From assembly GCA_963573305.1 (NCBI GenBank), contig OY754331.1, forward strand, positions 94,231,434-94,295,433: DNA of 64,000 nt, written 5' to 3'. Origin of the DNA: Pyrrhosoma nymphula. Its lineage: Eukaryota > Arthropoda > Insecta > Odonata > Coenagrionidae. This document shows positions 42,481-53,935 of this stretch, piece by piece; the stretch's first letter is position 1, and each line of letters begins with the position of its first letter. A program made the position numbers and the translations under genes. The notes below the pieces were generated by a model. It made no database searches. It had not been told where the DNA came from and saw only the letters and a list, made by a program, of their open reading frames with translations.

Positions 42481-44677
42481 TTTCTAGAAGTATTTAGGGA
42501 AATTTCAGGCTCTTTGTGGCTATAGAATTCATAAATGGTAAACCTGTACGATTTTGCTATTCAATTGGATGGTCGGTCACTCCTCAAGAAATTGCTTCGC
42601 CTTTGATGTTTGGAGTAGGAAATTTTTTAATAGTCCTTAGAATTGATAGAACCCGTTGTAGCGCGTGTTGTAATTCACTTGGTCAATAGTATTCACAATC
42701 CGTCCAACACGTAGGTTTATTTGATAATTACTTTAGCACGGATGCTTTAATGGTGCACTTACAAAAAAAATTCAGAGCAAATGGAACAGTTTGAGATAGA
42801 TGCTTCAAAGCTGTCACATCATCTCAACAAAGTAGATGAGAAAATTGGGGAACACATGAATTCCATTTTGACAACATACAGTGGATATGTTTGCGTAAAA
42901 TGGATAGATAATTACGTTTCCTCTAATTTTACCAACTACAACTTTGTTGAGCCTTTAAATTACGCGTGACTATGGTCAAGCGAAGCAAAATCCTAAGACA
43001 CTCAAGTGAACATTCACGATCAGTGCATAAGTTCATTTAGAGTGGCATTACAGGGGAAAAATGTTAGTTATTTTTATTCACATATATGGTAGACGTTACA
43101 TCCACCAATGCAAGGGCATTTGCCGATCCAAACAGCTGTAGCTGGCTTTGCATGCTATGGAATTAATTGCTCTCCTCATAATTTCCCCATTTCTACACTT
43201 CTTCATCTATCATGTAAAGACCGTAAATTAGCCAAGTTAATGCGAAAGCCCTCTCAAAACCCAGGTAACCGATCTTTGTTAGATGGAATATGTATAAGCA
43301 GATTCATCACGACCACATGTGTAAAAGCATATGATAAATCCTACACTTTTGTCTATGTAATTTAAAATACAATACCTTGGCTACTTGTTAGCCCTAAATA
43401 TGTAGATTAGACGATAAATGTGTAGATTAATCGTCATTAATATTTTTGAGAATCCTTTTTCCAGTCTAAGAAGCCGAAAACAGGATTTTTTATTAAATTA
43501 ACACGTTTCCACTCCATAAGCTGCAGTTATTTTCTACTTACCTGAAAACTGAAATTACTGTTAGCATTTATTCTATTAAAATTTGATTTCGTGGAAAATT
43601 TGCTTGCTTTATGACTTTTTTGCAAAAATGACGTTTGTGTAAGACGGAAAATCACCATACCCAAACTTAAAGGCTATATTGATGGCTAAAAGCATAATCA
43701 TTTATGCCTATATTTTTTCCCAAATGAGTAATTGGTAATTAGTTGGCAGAACTAATGAAAACTAGCTGAAGAGTGTTTTTATTATTCCATAAAATACTGT
43801 CTAATGCATATATTTATGGGACTGGTGAGTAGTTTGGGGTCTTTTGTCAAGTTTTCCCACAAGTTATAAATCTTCTTTTTGCGTTTTCGAAAGTTTCGTG
43901 CTAATCGAAATAGTAGAAAGATAATCGTGAATATGTTCAATAACTTTCCTCACTTTCTTCTTATTATTGATTTGAAGCCACGCATACCCCAAAATTCAAC
44001 GGGTGACGGCTGTCCATCGAATAGCTCCAATTCCTCGGGAACGAATCACGTTAAGCGTCGCGTCGGTTTGCCTTACCTTCTCGCGGCTCCGGGAACACAG
44101 GCATCGTCGAAAGTTGAAAGATGGGCAACTCCAACAGCAACGCAGCCTAAGATTTAGATCTAGCTTCTCATTGGATACACACAGCGTGCGAAAACAGAAA
44201 AATGGAACCATGAAAACGTAACTTAAAGGTCCATCAGAAATTTTATGCGTCACAGAAGAATCGATAGATACAGATAGGGTTGGTTTAAGTAAACCAAATA
44301 TGTTTTATCTATATTTTTGAATATGACAAATTTTAGCGATGCTTGTGTTCACTTGATATTTTTTTAATTATTTGTTTGAAAAAATTTTTAAGTTGAAGTT
44401 TCATGCATTGATTTTGACAAATTGAAGTTTGATTTGTTTGTTTATAAAGTTAAATTGGAGTCCGTAGAGACTGGTTATTTTTTTAGCTTCTGTAGAGCGA
44501 CTGGTAGACGGTTCCATGAAATTAGTGTGCATGTTTGGTTCGGTCAAAGGTCAGTAGAATTTGAATATGTGTATGCAATGTGCAACAATTTTGTTGCAAA
44601 ATTATTGAAATATTTCTATTATCTCAGTCAATGTAATTGTTGTTAATTTTTGTGAACATGGATATTGTATTATAGCT
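42481..44677. other. no supported gene
   Basis: Overlapping GC-richer ORFs on both strands at 43879-44253 (three frames open together) suggest a fragment of former coding DNA, but no frame shows a known motif. Confidence 0.35.
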
Positions 44678-44705
44678 CTGAGGATGCCAATAAATTTGGC
44701 GAAAC
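44678..44705 (+). ncRNA. hammerhead-ribozyme-like core
   Basis: CTGAGGA (44678-44684), a hairpin TGCCAATAAATTTGGC with a five-bp GCCAA/TTGGC stem II, then GAAAC (44701-44705) reproduce the conserved hammerhead core. Stem III would be short (AC/GT), as reported for PLE hammerheads. I could not pair a convincing stem I, so activity is unproven. No PLE coding sequence is adjacent. Confidence 0.5.
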
Positions 44706-45649
44706 GTTGGCGATGAAAAATTGAATTTCATTTGACCAACACTCAAAATCATGTAGGTATTAGATATGTGTTATAAAAAAGTGCTCATGAAAAGTCTCTA
44801 ATTTATATTTGTACTATGATCACAGAAACAGTTAGGAAATCACGTTAATAATTATTATTTAGCCGCTTACACAACTGTATCGCCCTTTGTCAAAACTGGT
44901 GCGGGCACTGTCCTCTTAGAAAGCAATGCCAAGGAACTATATGTATATAGTGATTATAAGATTACAGGACTTTCCATAATCAGCTTTCGAAATTAGTATT
45001 ACAAATTGCAATAACCGCTACATCCTTCGTCCGATAGTTGAATAATACCTGCGATCATTGTTCCATTATCACTATAGGATAAGTATATAGTCATATAGTT
45101 TTTTTTCTAAGGATCTCTTAAGGGTAGCGGGGCGATAATTACGCATACGAGAATAGTGCATAGGCAAGCTATAGCAGTACCTTGCAAACAAGTCAATGAA
45201 TGGAGATGTTTAACAGCGACTAATTTTCCTCGTGTTTAACTGAAGTGGAAATGGAAAAAGTGACCTTTATATATCCACAAACGATAATTCGCGAGGTTAT
45301 CGTTGAAATGCTAATTGAAAACATATAATTCCCATATGCCGACGACACATCTTTTATTGTATCGTCAGCGAAAGTCTAAGTCCTTTTGAACACTCAAATA
45401 GTACTTTGAACACTAGTACCACCGCCCTCCCGCCATTTTGTGGCCGCAGATCGTTCCAGTCGTGGACTGGAATGTCCGCTAATTAGTGCTTTTCCATCAG
45501 CTAGGATGTGCCCCAATCTGCGCAAGGTCATTGGAAAGCACCCATTTATCGGCAGATCTTTGATGTGACAACGTGGTGCTCTCACTTTAAGTTTGAAACG
45601 GCCGAGCCATTCCAAATCCCACCAATTGCGAGGTTCGTGATGTGATTAA
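44706..45649. other. no supported feature
   Basis: Nothing recognised; the minus-strand ORF at 45394-45615 is not a known protein. Confidence 0.4.
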
Positions 45650-45990
45650 TTTTTTCTGCACGCGAAAGGATAGACAGCTGCTGAAATTCATAAAAAACTT
45701 GTCTGTGGCTACGATGAAGGTGCGATAAACTAGACGAAATGTGGCAAAATAAAGTGGTGAATTTCAGTCAAGAAGATTTGGTGTGCACGATGAAAGAAGT
45801 GGAATGCCACCTGTCGTCAGTGACGAAATTCTCCATAAGATTTAAGAAGAGATTCTACAGAAAAACGTTAAAGCGTGAATTTCTACTCGACAATATGACA
45901 GAAAGTTTGGGAATTCGGAAACTGTGTGCACGCTGGGTGCCGAAAATGTTGACTGAGGATCCAAAGAAACCACACCGAGTGGCTCCACCG
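45650..45990 (+). pseudogene. mariner transposase, N-terminal half, frameshifted
   Basis: In successive frames the DNA encodes AEIHKKLVCGYDEGAIN, then FGVHDERSGMPPVVSDEILH, then TESLGIRKLCARWVPKMLTE. These are the helix-turn-helix part, the V-H-D-E-x-R-S-G-R-P linker and the L-G-Y-x-K-[VL]-x-A-R-W-V-P-K-x-L-T block of mariner transposases, in the right order and spacing. At least two frameshifts and a stop separate them. The DDD catalytic domain is absent: sequence after the Pro-rich end at about 45990 is unrelated. No TIR was seen. Dead, truncated copy. Confidence 0.85.
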
Positions 45991-46420
45991 TAGGCGGGAC
46001 CCTTTTGCGAAGCTGAATTTTAAAAAACTCGTTCCAAGGCTCACTAAATGCATTAAGGTGGTCGGAGCTATTTTTATTGATGCACTTATTTGCGTAGAAC
46101 TTTTCATACGCATACTTATTAGTAATATGTATAGACAATAGTGAACAAAATTGTACGTGAACCGATTTAGTTTCTTGGCAATTCAATGCTATTTTGACAC
46201 GCATGCGTATGGCACATGACATATATTTCGAAATAATTCGACTACACGTGTATGTACACATTATCTTCTAAACGCAAAAAAATACTTTTCATGTTATTAT
46301 TATGGTTGGTAACTAGTATCAACGTATCATACCGAGTTAAAAAGCGTATATAATGTAAATAACTCCAAAAGCCGTTAAAAATGTACCTTTCTTAAGGAAG
46401 GGAGATAAGCAACCGGTTAC
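45991..46420. other. no recognisable feature
   Basis: AT-rich; overlapping minus-strand ORFs here are shadows of the mariner remnant or random. Confidence 0.4.
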
Positions 46421-46705
46421 AATCACTCAACCCTCTAATGTTTTTCTTACAGGACCCAGGAATGTTCAAGTAGGACACACACAAGTAAGTTGTTTAGGGG
46501 GAGTTACACCGCGCCAGGGACAAACTTACGGTAAGTATACTCTTTCAACACTCACAATCACTCAACCTTCTTATGTTTTTCTGACAGAAGCCGTTAGACC
46601 TGTTCAAGATAAACATAATTGTTGGACACACACAAGTAAGTTGATAAAGGGGAGTTACCCCACGCCAGGGACAAACTTACGACACGTATAACTCCACTTC
46701 ACAGA
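46421..46705. repeat. tandem duplication with splice-like signals
   Basis: Two direct units of about 135-150 bp. Each has AATCACTCAACC, a T-rich run ending CTTACAG or CTGACAG, a 32- to 48-bp segment ending GGACACACACAA, a consensus-like donor GTAAGTTG, and CGCCAGGGACAAACTTACG. GTAAGTTG and ACAAACTTAC are also partly complementary. Confidence 0.75.
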
Positions 46706-47170
46706 ATCGCTGGCGTGGAAATAACCAGGCTCAACGAATTCGTGAAGGACTACAAACACACGCATTCACTCAAAATACCACACGCTCACAAATAACACAA
46801 CTCCACAAATGGATGGCTTAATCACCATAGGTCAAAAGTAAAGGGTTTTGACTTATTTTTTTACACTTAACGTGCTCCTTGGAGCCTATCAAGAAGTTTC
46901 TACCTGTCTGACCAACAAATGAAGTGGTACTATTGCACTAAGGTATTGAAGAAAACTATTGTAATTAAGTTAATAAATGCTTGAATTGAGAAGTCTTTCT
47001 TGTTCGTCTTTACCATTAACTAGGAGCTTGCAAAGGGTTAATGGTGGGTAAAAGGCTGCTTTAAGTGAGCTAGGTAGGCGATTGCAAATTTTATATGAGA
47101 TATCTCCCAGGGATGGAAGAGAGCACTATTTGAAGTCTCTTTGTTTTTCGGGCTGAGCGGAGCAAATCCT
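46706..47170. other. no supported feature
   Basis: Possibly the 3' portion of the PLE fragment to the right (minus strand), but no motif confirms this. Confidence 0.35.
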
Positions 47171-47530
47171 TTAAATAGCTATTGTTTTCTGTTTTTTCCG
47201 TAGTATTCTGTGTGCTAGATCGGGGTTGTACCCATTGCTCGCGGCTATGTTAACTATTGTCATAAGTTCCATATTGAAATTTTTGGGGGAAAGGGAGATA
47301 TGTAGGAGGCGGTGGATCATCGACTGATGGGCAACTTGTTTGTGAGAAAAATAGTGAACGGAATCATTAGGAATTATGTGGTGTGTATAAGTGGATTTTC
47401 TATAAATAGAGAACTCATGTCTATTTTCTGGGATGGTAATTGACAATTCAAGGAAGTTGATTGTGCCATTGACGTTTTTCTCCATTGAGGAGGAAATTTT
47501 GGGATGCCGTCTCCCATTGTCCGCGCTCAC
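47171..47530 (-). pseudogene. Penelope-like element RT, C-terminal fragment
   Basis: The minus-strand ORF contains INFLELSITI, FSIYRKSTYTHHIIPNDSVH and SHKQVAHQSMIHRLL, matching the post-YxDD region of Penelope RTs (F-L-D-[LV]-x-I, Y-R-K-P-T-x-T-D-x-x-I). The catalytic YIDD and the GIY-YIG endonuclease are not present on either side. The hammerhead-like motif at 47634 lies 100 bp away but points the other way, so it need not belong to this copy. Confidence 0.85.
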
Positions 47531-47633
47531 ACTTCCAAGTCACGGCATAGCCGCCTCCTGCCTCACTCAAACCAACCCCGTAACCTCGACAGCAAACAAC
47601 GGTCAATAAACAAAACTAATTAAGAATTTGTGC

Positions 47634-47667
47634 CTGATGATGCAGTAGATCGACGAAACGCGTTGTA
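47634..47667 (+). ncRNA. hammerhead-ribozyme-like core
   Basis: CTGATGA (47634-47640), a 14-nt stem II region TGCAGTAGATCGAC, then GAAAC (47655-47659). GAAAC-GCGTT-GTA could form the two-bp stem III and a GUA cleavage triplet. Stem I pairing is poor. Consistent with PLE-type minimal hammerheads; activity unproven. Confidence 0.48.
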
Positions 47668-49699
47668 CCGTTAATAAATACTGTGGAAAAAATACAAAGT
47701 AGTAAATAATTTAGTATGGATAACATACGTCTTTCGGTTATTTGACTTGAGCGTTATCGATGGGAGAACGCACTGAAGTCAGTTTTAATCACGAGAAAAT
47801 GGTTAACCAGAGTTTATAAAACTGAACATAAGAAAAGTTTTCCTCAGAAATTCTTCCGAGGGCGTATTAGAGTTTCCGCTATTGAGCTTTGATACTGAAA
47901 AAGTGAACCAATCAGTGAGCGGTCAGAGTGAAATATTGCGGTAGCCGCAAGTAGTATTGCTAACGCTTCAGTGAGGAAGCGGGTACACGGTCGTAAGCTG
48001 ACTTCCCTCCCCGAAAACACTTGAGCGTTGGCACTGCTACGTGCGGCTGCCGCATCAGCTCTCTAGACGCTCCTTGATTGGTTCTTTTTATCCAATTTTC
48101 AAACCTCTCCCGTAAAAAAAAACTATTCAACTCTCGCAAAAATTTCTAATGAAAATTCGTCTTATATTTTAACGATCTGTCTATTGGAATACATATGTAC
48201 TTGTTTTATTTGCATCCCAAATAAACCCCGCGCGAGAGAAACGAATATGTCTGCTAGCCGATCGCCATTGCGATACTCTTTGTCCTAGATTTTGAGTGTT
48301 AATTTAATGAGAGATTTCCATGTACTCTATGGTACAGCTTACTGCGCAACGCAGCAGTGCACTTGCTTTCCATTAGTATTATACCTAAAGCACTAGCCAG
48401 CGCACTTAAAACAATGGATGCAGAGTTAACGTGCACTTGACAGCAAATGAACCTCGATAATTGCATCCTTTATTGTTGATTTGGTTTTGATTTTTAGTAG
48501 AGGTAACCGAAGTAAAAACTACAAGGGAATTTCCACTAGAGTTTATTTAGATGCGGCTGCTAGCCACAAATTGGCGTCATAATCAGGTATCAGGACGCTG
48601 ATTTGCTGAAATTGTCGTATAATAATAATTTCTGGTGGGAAAATAAATTGTAATGTTTTACTCCGATTAACTATGGATTTTCACGAAGCTAAGCCTGAAA
48701 CTGTTGAGTATGTTCAGTAGAGGGGTCAACAATGGGCAACTTAAAGTTTTTAATTACTCAATAGTGAATATATTACATTTTTAAATACGTATTTTAGATG
48801 AATTGGATATTCAGTTCATAGGATACTGAATTTACCACTGAAATCAGCGCCGAAAACTGTGTGTACGCGATGCGCACTGCGCAGTGGCGCTGTCCGGGAA
48901 CACGCTGAATTACACAATGTAAATAAAATGCGCCATATTGTTTTGGCGTATTTTGGCGAAATCATGGCATTGTGGAATTATCGTACTGCTTTCAACAATT
49001 GTGAGCCATTCCTCGAGAGATTAAGAGGGCCTTGTTATTTTGGCAGATTCTAGCGATGCCACCGGTATTCTCTCGAAACTATCGACTCGCCTTCCTGCCT
49101 GTGATTGGTCGTTGGATCCAAGAATTGGATAGAAAATAAGCATTGTACTTATTCCTCATTTCAATACTGACAATCGAATTTAATTCCGTAATCTGATTCC
49201 ATCACGCCCTTTCCACGGTACGGTTTTATGCATGCTGAGTTCTGTTCGATACTCAATACTGAAATAAGCATCGTGTAAAACGGCCTTAAATCTTTGATCT
49301 GGAACCCATAGTAGTGTGTTATGCTACCCATCCATCCCTACAATAAGTACATAGACCGAATAAATCTGCCTTAACATAAAGGAATTATCAGGTTGCCATA
49401 GAATTTTCTATAAACAATGGATAATGGAGGGTAACAAACCTTAGGATTGAGACACTGATGATTGTGATAATCATGAAAAAATCGTCACAAATTATTTTTT
49501 TTAAACTTCTCCTTACACAAAGGACGGTCATACACTATAACTCTTCACATCACGACTGAAGGACATTGACGAAGCTAACGCAGTAAATCTGGTTTGTATG
49601 GTGACTAGAGTACTGGCTTACCATCTGATGGGCTCAGGTCGGAATGCTTGTGGAAAACAGGTGGTAGTGGAATGGGTGGATACAATATGGAGAGAACTT
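47668..49699. other. no supported gene
   Basis: Includes a moderately GC-rich patch (48000-48080) and a lone TIR-like end, AAACGGCCTTAAA near 49285, without a partner. Confidence 0.4.
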
Positions 49700-49815
49700 C
49701 AAGAGTAGTACTCCCTCCGTCGGATGAGACGTTATTCTTTGGAGTCCTTAGTGACTTTCGCCAGGAGTACTACAGTGCCGACGCCGGGCTTCTCTCAACC
49801 TTTTCTCAAGTCCCC
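49700..49815 (+). repeat. interspersed repeat family, copy 2
   Basis: CTCCCTCCGTCGGATGAGAC, then GTTATTCTTTGGAGTCC and GCCGACGCCGGGCTTCTC match the minus strand of 32690-32850 in order and spacing. A short ORF across it is not meaningful. Confidence 0.6.
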
Positions 49816-51321
49816 AAGTTCACTTATCATTAACGGCGTCAGTAGCCTTATATGTCGTCTATATTCCCAACTAACCAACTGAGTTAACGCGTTCTAATAA
49901 CCTCGCCCAAACCAATTCTCATCCAGTAGACCTGGGGTCCTCAAAGTGGACAATATCGTCATCTAAGGGTTGAAATGGTATAGAGAGGGGCCGTGTCGGA
50001 CTAGAGGGTCAATTGGGGAACGATAGCAAAAAGCGGAAGCGGATATATAGGGATCAAGTTTGCTTTGATAAGTTTGGTAGTGGGAGACTTGCTATGGATA
50101 CATAGGCAATTCAGTGAGAACAAGTCTGCTGAGGAAAATGAATGGAACTTGTTTACTGCCTCTTGGCGTAGACCGAGCTTACCTAATTTTTGCTTAACCT
50201 AACAAGACGAGGCACAAGCAAACATGATTTTGATTATCCTATACTAACCTAAAAGTTGTCAAAAATGTCGGTTGTCGCTGGTATCGATTACAATCAATGG
50301 AACATACCTAGTCTGTTTTGAAAAAATAATTCTCTTCAACTCGTCCAAGAAAACCCTAAACCCAAACGCTCCTGATTATTTGGGACGAGCTTTTAACGTA
50401 AAAATGGTGTCCCATATTGTTTTCTAATTTCTGTAAATACATGTAACTGGTCTTTCAACCTTTCATCAGTAGTGTAAGTAATGGAAGAGTCACGAACGCA
50501 TGAATTTGTCATTTGTTAGGTAAGACAACTTAGGTAAACACGGTGTTAAAAGTGAGTGCAATATTTGGTACACTTCCCCAGCATTTGTTTTCTACAATGG
50601 CCACCAGCGTCGTATTATCTGGTACAGATTGTTTGAGTGGTTTGTTTCTTTCCGCAATGTTTTCGATAAGTCCTCTGAAGTAGCCATACAATGTAGGTGT
50701 CTTCTGATAAATTATCGTTCTTTTTTAAAGTCGTTCTTGCTCATTGATGCATCACTCATTCGATGAAAAAGGCAGTCAAGGGTTGCGATATTGTATTATA
50801 ACTGATCTTAGAACGATGGAAGTATTTTAAGTGTAGAGAATTAGTATTGCAATAGAGTTGATTGCTATTGTGACGGTTTTCTTTTTATACCAAGGAGAGA
50901 CCGCATGCTTGTTTTATTAGTCTATGAATGATGTAACTTTTTATGCGTGTAGGGATTTTTCATTCATTAGAAATTAGAGTTGATGTTTATATCTTATAGA
51001 GGCTAAATGAGATTAAGGAATTTGTCGCTTAAGAATTTGCTGGAAATAGTGTTAGGTCATATGCATGTTCTAGTCGCTTCCTGATAAACGTCAAACAATC
51101 GTGCTTTGCTATCAAAATGGCGAATTCTTCGTCTAGATATTGGCTCCAAATTGTGGAAAAATTCAGCAATTTTCCAGATATTGTTCTTTATATTGGTCAT
51201 AAATGTTGAGCTTTTTTACCACGTTTTTATTAGTTCGGTTTCCGTCATGTCTGTCCGTCGGTCCGGGTGGAATATTGCAACCGAGTTTAAATTAGCTTCC
51301 CGATCAGCTAGAGACTTGAAA
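49816..51321. other. no supported feature
   Basis: Nothing recognised. GTCTGTCCGTCGGTCCGG near 51250 has the look of a repeat-family edge. Confidence 0.4.
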
Positions 51322-51510
51322 TTTTAACCATAGCTCAGAATTGGATGTCAATGCAATGTTAGTTATCTATTATAACAAATAATTGATTAATTAAATAACA
51401 TATTTCTTGATGTGCTAGTAGATGCTTTTAATATTAACCATAGTTCAGAAGTGGAGGACAATGCAGTGTTAGCTATATATTATAACAAATAATTAATTAA
51501 TTAACGATTA
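51322..51510. repeat. 110-bp tandem duplication
   Basis: TTAACCATAG[CT]TCAGAA…TGGA followed by CAATGCA[AG]TGTTAG and TATTATAACAAATAATT occurs at 51324 and again at 51434. Confidence 0.8.
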
Positions 51511-52254
51511 ATTAAATGTTCAACTACACACACTGTCAGCTGAACAGAATCTGAAATACATTGGGAATTCCCTATGCATCCCTGTCAGAGTCTCATCAAG
51601 ATGTATAACATCGATTGGATACTTTCACCCGGGCATAAGACTAAAAAGCAGCAGCGCAACGCAGAGGGAGATAATATATTTCTATGAGTTGGTACCGGCG
51701 AGCCATCGTTGTTTTTAGTCCGTTTTAAAGACGTGGTATAATAAAAAATGTATTTAATAAATTATTTTCTGTCCAATAAATGATTAGGGAACCCAGTGGA
51801 AAGAACGAATTTGAAAAAGAACGGACATTTATCTAATTGAGACCAAATGAATTGGCCACTTCTGAGTAACTTATGAGAAACCTTTTAAAAGTAAAACGAC
51901 AAAATTATCATGAAAAGATATCAGGACGCTTGTTGTCGTAACGAAAACAAGAATATCCAAATGCATTGTCCCCCTTAAGAACCGAAAAACTTGCTCACGA
52001 AATTCGAGTCAATATGAGTTCACTATTTGACTGTACACGTTCACTTATTTGCTCAGTGCAAACGCTTCCACTGTAAATCATTGATAAAGTGCTCAATGTG
52101 ACATTAATCCTCACGTTACTGCTTTCCCCAGTAATTTCACTACCAAGAAACCGGAATGCCGGAAAGAGGAATCTTGATAGACCATTAGGTATGATACCTA
52201 AGGAGGGGCATGAAGTGAGAAACTCGTTGTGGGCACCATATCGGCCCATATTGG
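51511..52254. other. no supported feature
   Basis: AT-rich flank before the 5'-truncated PLE; the ORF start at 52089 lies in this unrelated DNA. Confidence 0.45.
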
Positions 52255-53409
52255 GCATATACCATAAAGGCGCCGCCATGGGTACTCGTATGGCACCATC
52301 TTATGCCAACCTGTTCATGGGCCATCTCGAAACCACTTTCTTAAAAAACCAAACACGTAAACCTCTCTTCTGGGCCCGCTACATTGACGACATATTCGTC
52401 CTCTGGCCTCACGGCCGTGATTCTTTATCTTCTTTCATTTCCACACTGAACTCTTCATTCTCAGTTTCCTTTACATCTTCCAATTCCGACTCCTTAATTA
52501 CGTTCCTGGATATTGATATCCAAATTAAGGACCGTAAATTCACCACCTCCGTCTACAAAAAACCCACTAACCAAGACCAATACCTCTATTTTAACAGCTT
52601 TCATTCTTCTCACACCAAACGGGCAATCCTTTATTCCCTCTCTATCCGCGGCCACTGATTCTGCAGCAAAAGAATATATCGACACTCTTCATCACTCCCT
52701 CAGAGAACGCGAGTACCCCGAAAAATTTCTTTTAAATAAAATCCTGCCTCCTACTGCAGAGTATACCCCTCGGTATATACCAAGGGAAATATATATACCA
52801 AGACCCACCAACCTGACCAACTTAACCTTGTCACCATATGCTTCCCTGGAGCACACAGAATCAAAAACATATTGAAAGACCTGTATCCTATCGTTAAAAA
52901 CAACACCTCTACTTCCCTCCACCTACCCTCATGTCCCAAAGTTTCCTATACGCGTCCCTCAAATCTGCGAGACATTCTAAAATCCACTAGACCCTCCCTC
53001 CACCACTTTCCTCAACCTGCGAACGCCTAGGTACAAATGCTGCTCTCTCCTCCGTCCTTCCGCCTCCCTCGCCCTCAAAAGATCTTCCTCTACGACCGAT
53101 TGTACCACCAGCAACATCATCTACCGCCTTTCCTGCAATTTCTGCTCTGCCTTCTACGTGGGAAAATGTACCACCCCTCTCAATATTCGCATGAACAATC
53201 ACCGCCATGCCACCAAAACTCCACCTTTTCTTGATCCCATCCCCAAACATACCCCCTCCCACTCCCAAACATTGGATGATTGTTTCACACTAGAAATCAT
53301 AGAAGCCCTTCCCGAATCCGCCGGTAATCTTGATGTGAAAATTCGAGAGTATGCTCATATTTGGGTAACAAGGGCATTCGAAAAGCCCGGGCTAAACCTA
53401 ACCCATTGA
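52255..53409 (+). pseudogene. Penelope-like element: RT palm to GIY-YIG endonuclease, frameshifted
   Basis: The element is 5'-truncated at about 52255 (HKGAAMGTRMAPSYANLFM, RT motif B). Catalytic RYIDDIFVLW, FLDIDIQIKDRKFTTSVYKK and FHSSHTKRAILYSL follow. Frame changes near 52640, 52870 and about 53030-53110 then carry EYIDTLHHSLREREYPEKF, RIKNILKDLYPIV and SYTRPSNLRDIL. The C-terminal endonuclease segment has IIYRLSCNFCSAFYVG, with the Y-x(n)-Y-V-G core of GIY-YIG domains, and reads to TGA at 53407-53409. RT copies the RNA; GIY-YIG nicks the target. The catalytic Asp pair is intact, but at least three frameshifts kill the ORF. The upstream part of the 52089 ORF is not PLE. It is the most complete PLE in the window. 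Confidence 0.93.
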
Positions 53410-53600
53410 AAATAATAGCCCAATAGCCACCTCTCTCTCCCCACCACTACCCATTCCCTCTTACCCCCTCCCCCCTCCCTCTCTGCCCTTTCCTCTCCGA
53501 ATGAACAGAGCAGATCCTTCAATCTTCTACCGCCGATGATGATGGCTTGAGCGTCGAAACGTCCAAGTTTTATTTTGTAATTGTCCTTTTTGCGTGTTTC
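53410..53600 (+). mobile_element. PLE 3' region: C/T-rich tract and hammerhead-like motif
   Basis: Directly after the PLE stop come a C/T-rich tract (about 53425-53510) and a motif CCGATGATGATGGCTTGAGC then GTCGAAACGTCC (53532-53562). The order ORF end, pyrimidine tract, motif recurs at the minus-strand sites near 26.8 and 29.8 kb, which ties those orphan motifs to PLEs. The CTGATGA is off by one base here. Confidence 0.55.
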
Positions 53601-53627
53601 TGATAGGGGTTGAAGGACAAATAAAAA

Positions 53628-53935
53628 TCATAACTCCCTTATTATTTACAGTACAAAATCTGTTTAAAGTTATTAGAAATTTTCAAAACAATATCTACAA
53701 CTTCTGATTCAAACATTTTTTGTACGACCAACCGTTATTGCAAGGAGTGGCAATGTTACCTATTTGTATTTTATGGGTCAAAAGAAAAAAGTCATAACTG
53801 TATTATTATTAACAGTAAACAATCCAATTAAAGTTATGTGAAATTGTCAATATAATATCTACAACTTGGTTTTAAACATTTTTTGTAAGACCAACCGTTA
53901 TTGGAAGGGGTGGCAATATTACCTATTGGTTTTTT
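53628..53935. repeat. 163-bp tandem duplication
   Basis: GACCAACCGTTATTG[CG]AAGG…GTGGCAAT[GA]TTACCTATT occurs at 53726 and 53889; the shared segment starts with TCATAACT…TATTATT…ACAGTA. Confidence 0.8.

Noticed and set aside
43879..44253. Host coding exon
   Set aside because: Three frames are open at once, which reflects base composition, and no frame shows a known motif or splice sites.
49273..49296. TIR end of a Harbinger-like MITE (AAACGGCCTTAAA)
   Set aside because: No matching inverted end was found within several kb.
49399..49473. Third signal-peptide exon (minus strand, MIITIISVSIL then a GTTTGT donor)
   Set aside because: Only 12 codons, no M-x-K-C start, no acidic ELP segment and no clear acceptor.
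52089..52254. N-terminal 55 codons of the 52089 ORF as part of the PLE RT
   Set aside because: They do not resemble PLE sequence, and the match starts abruptly at HKGAAMGTRMAP, as expected of a 5' truncation.
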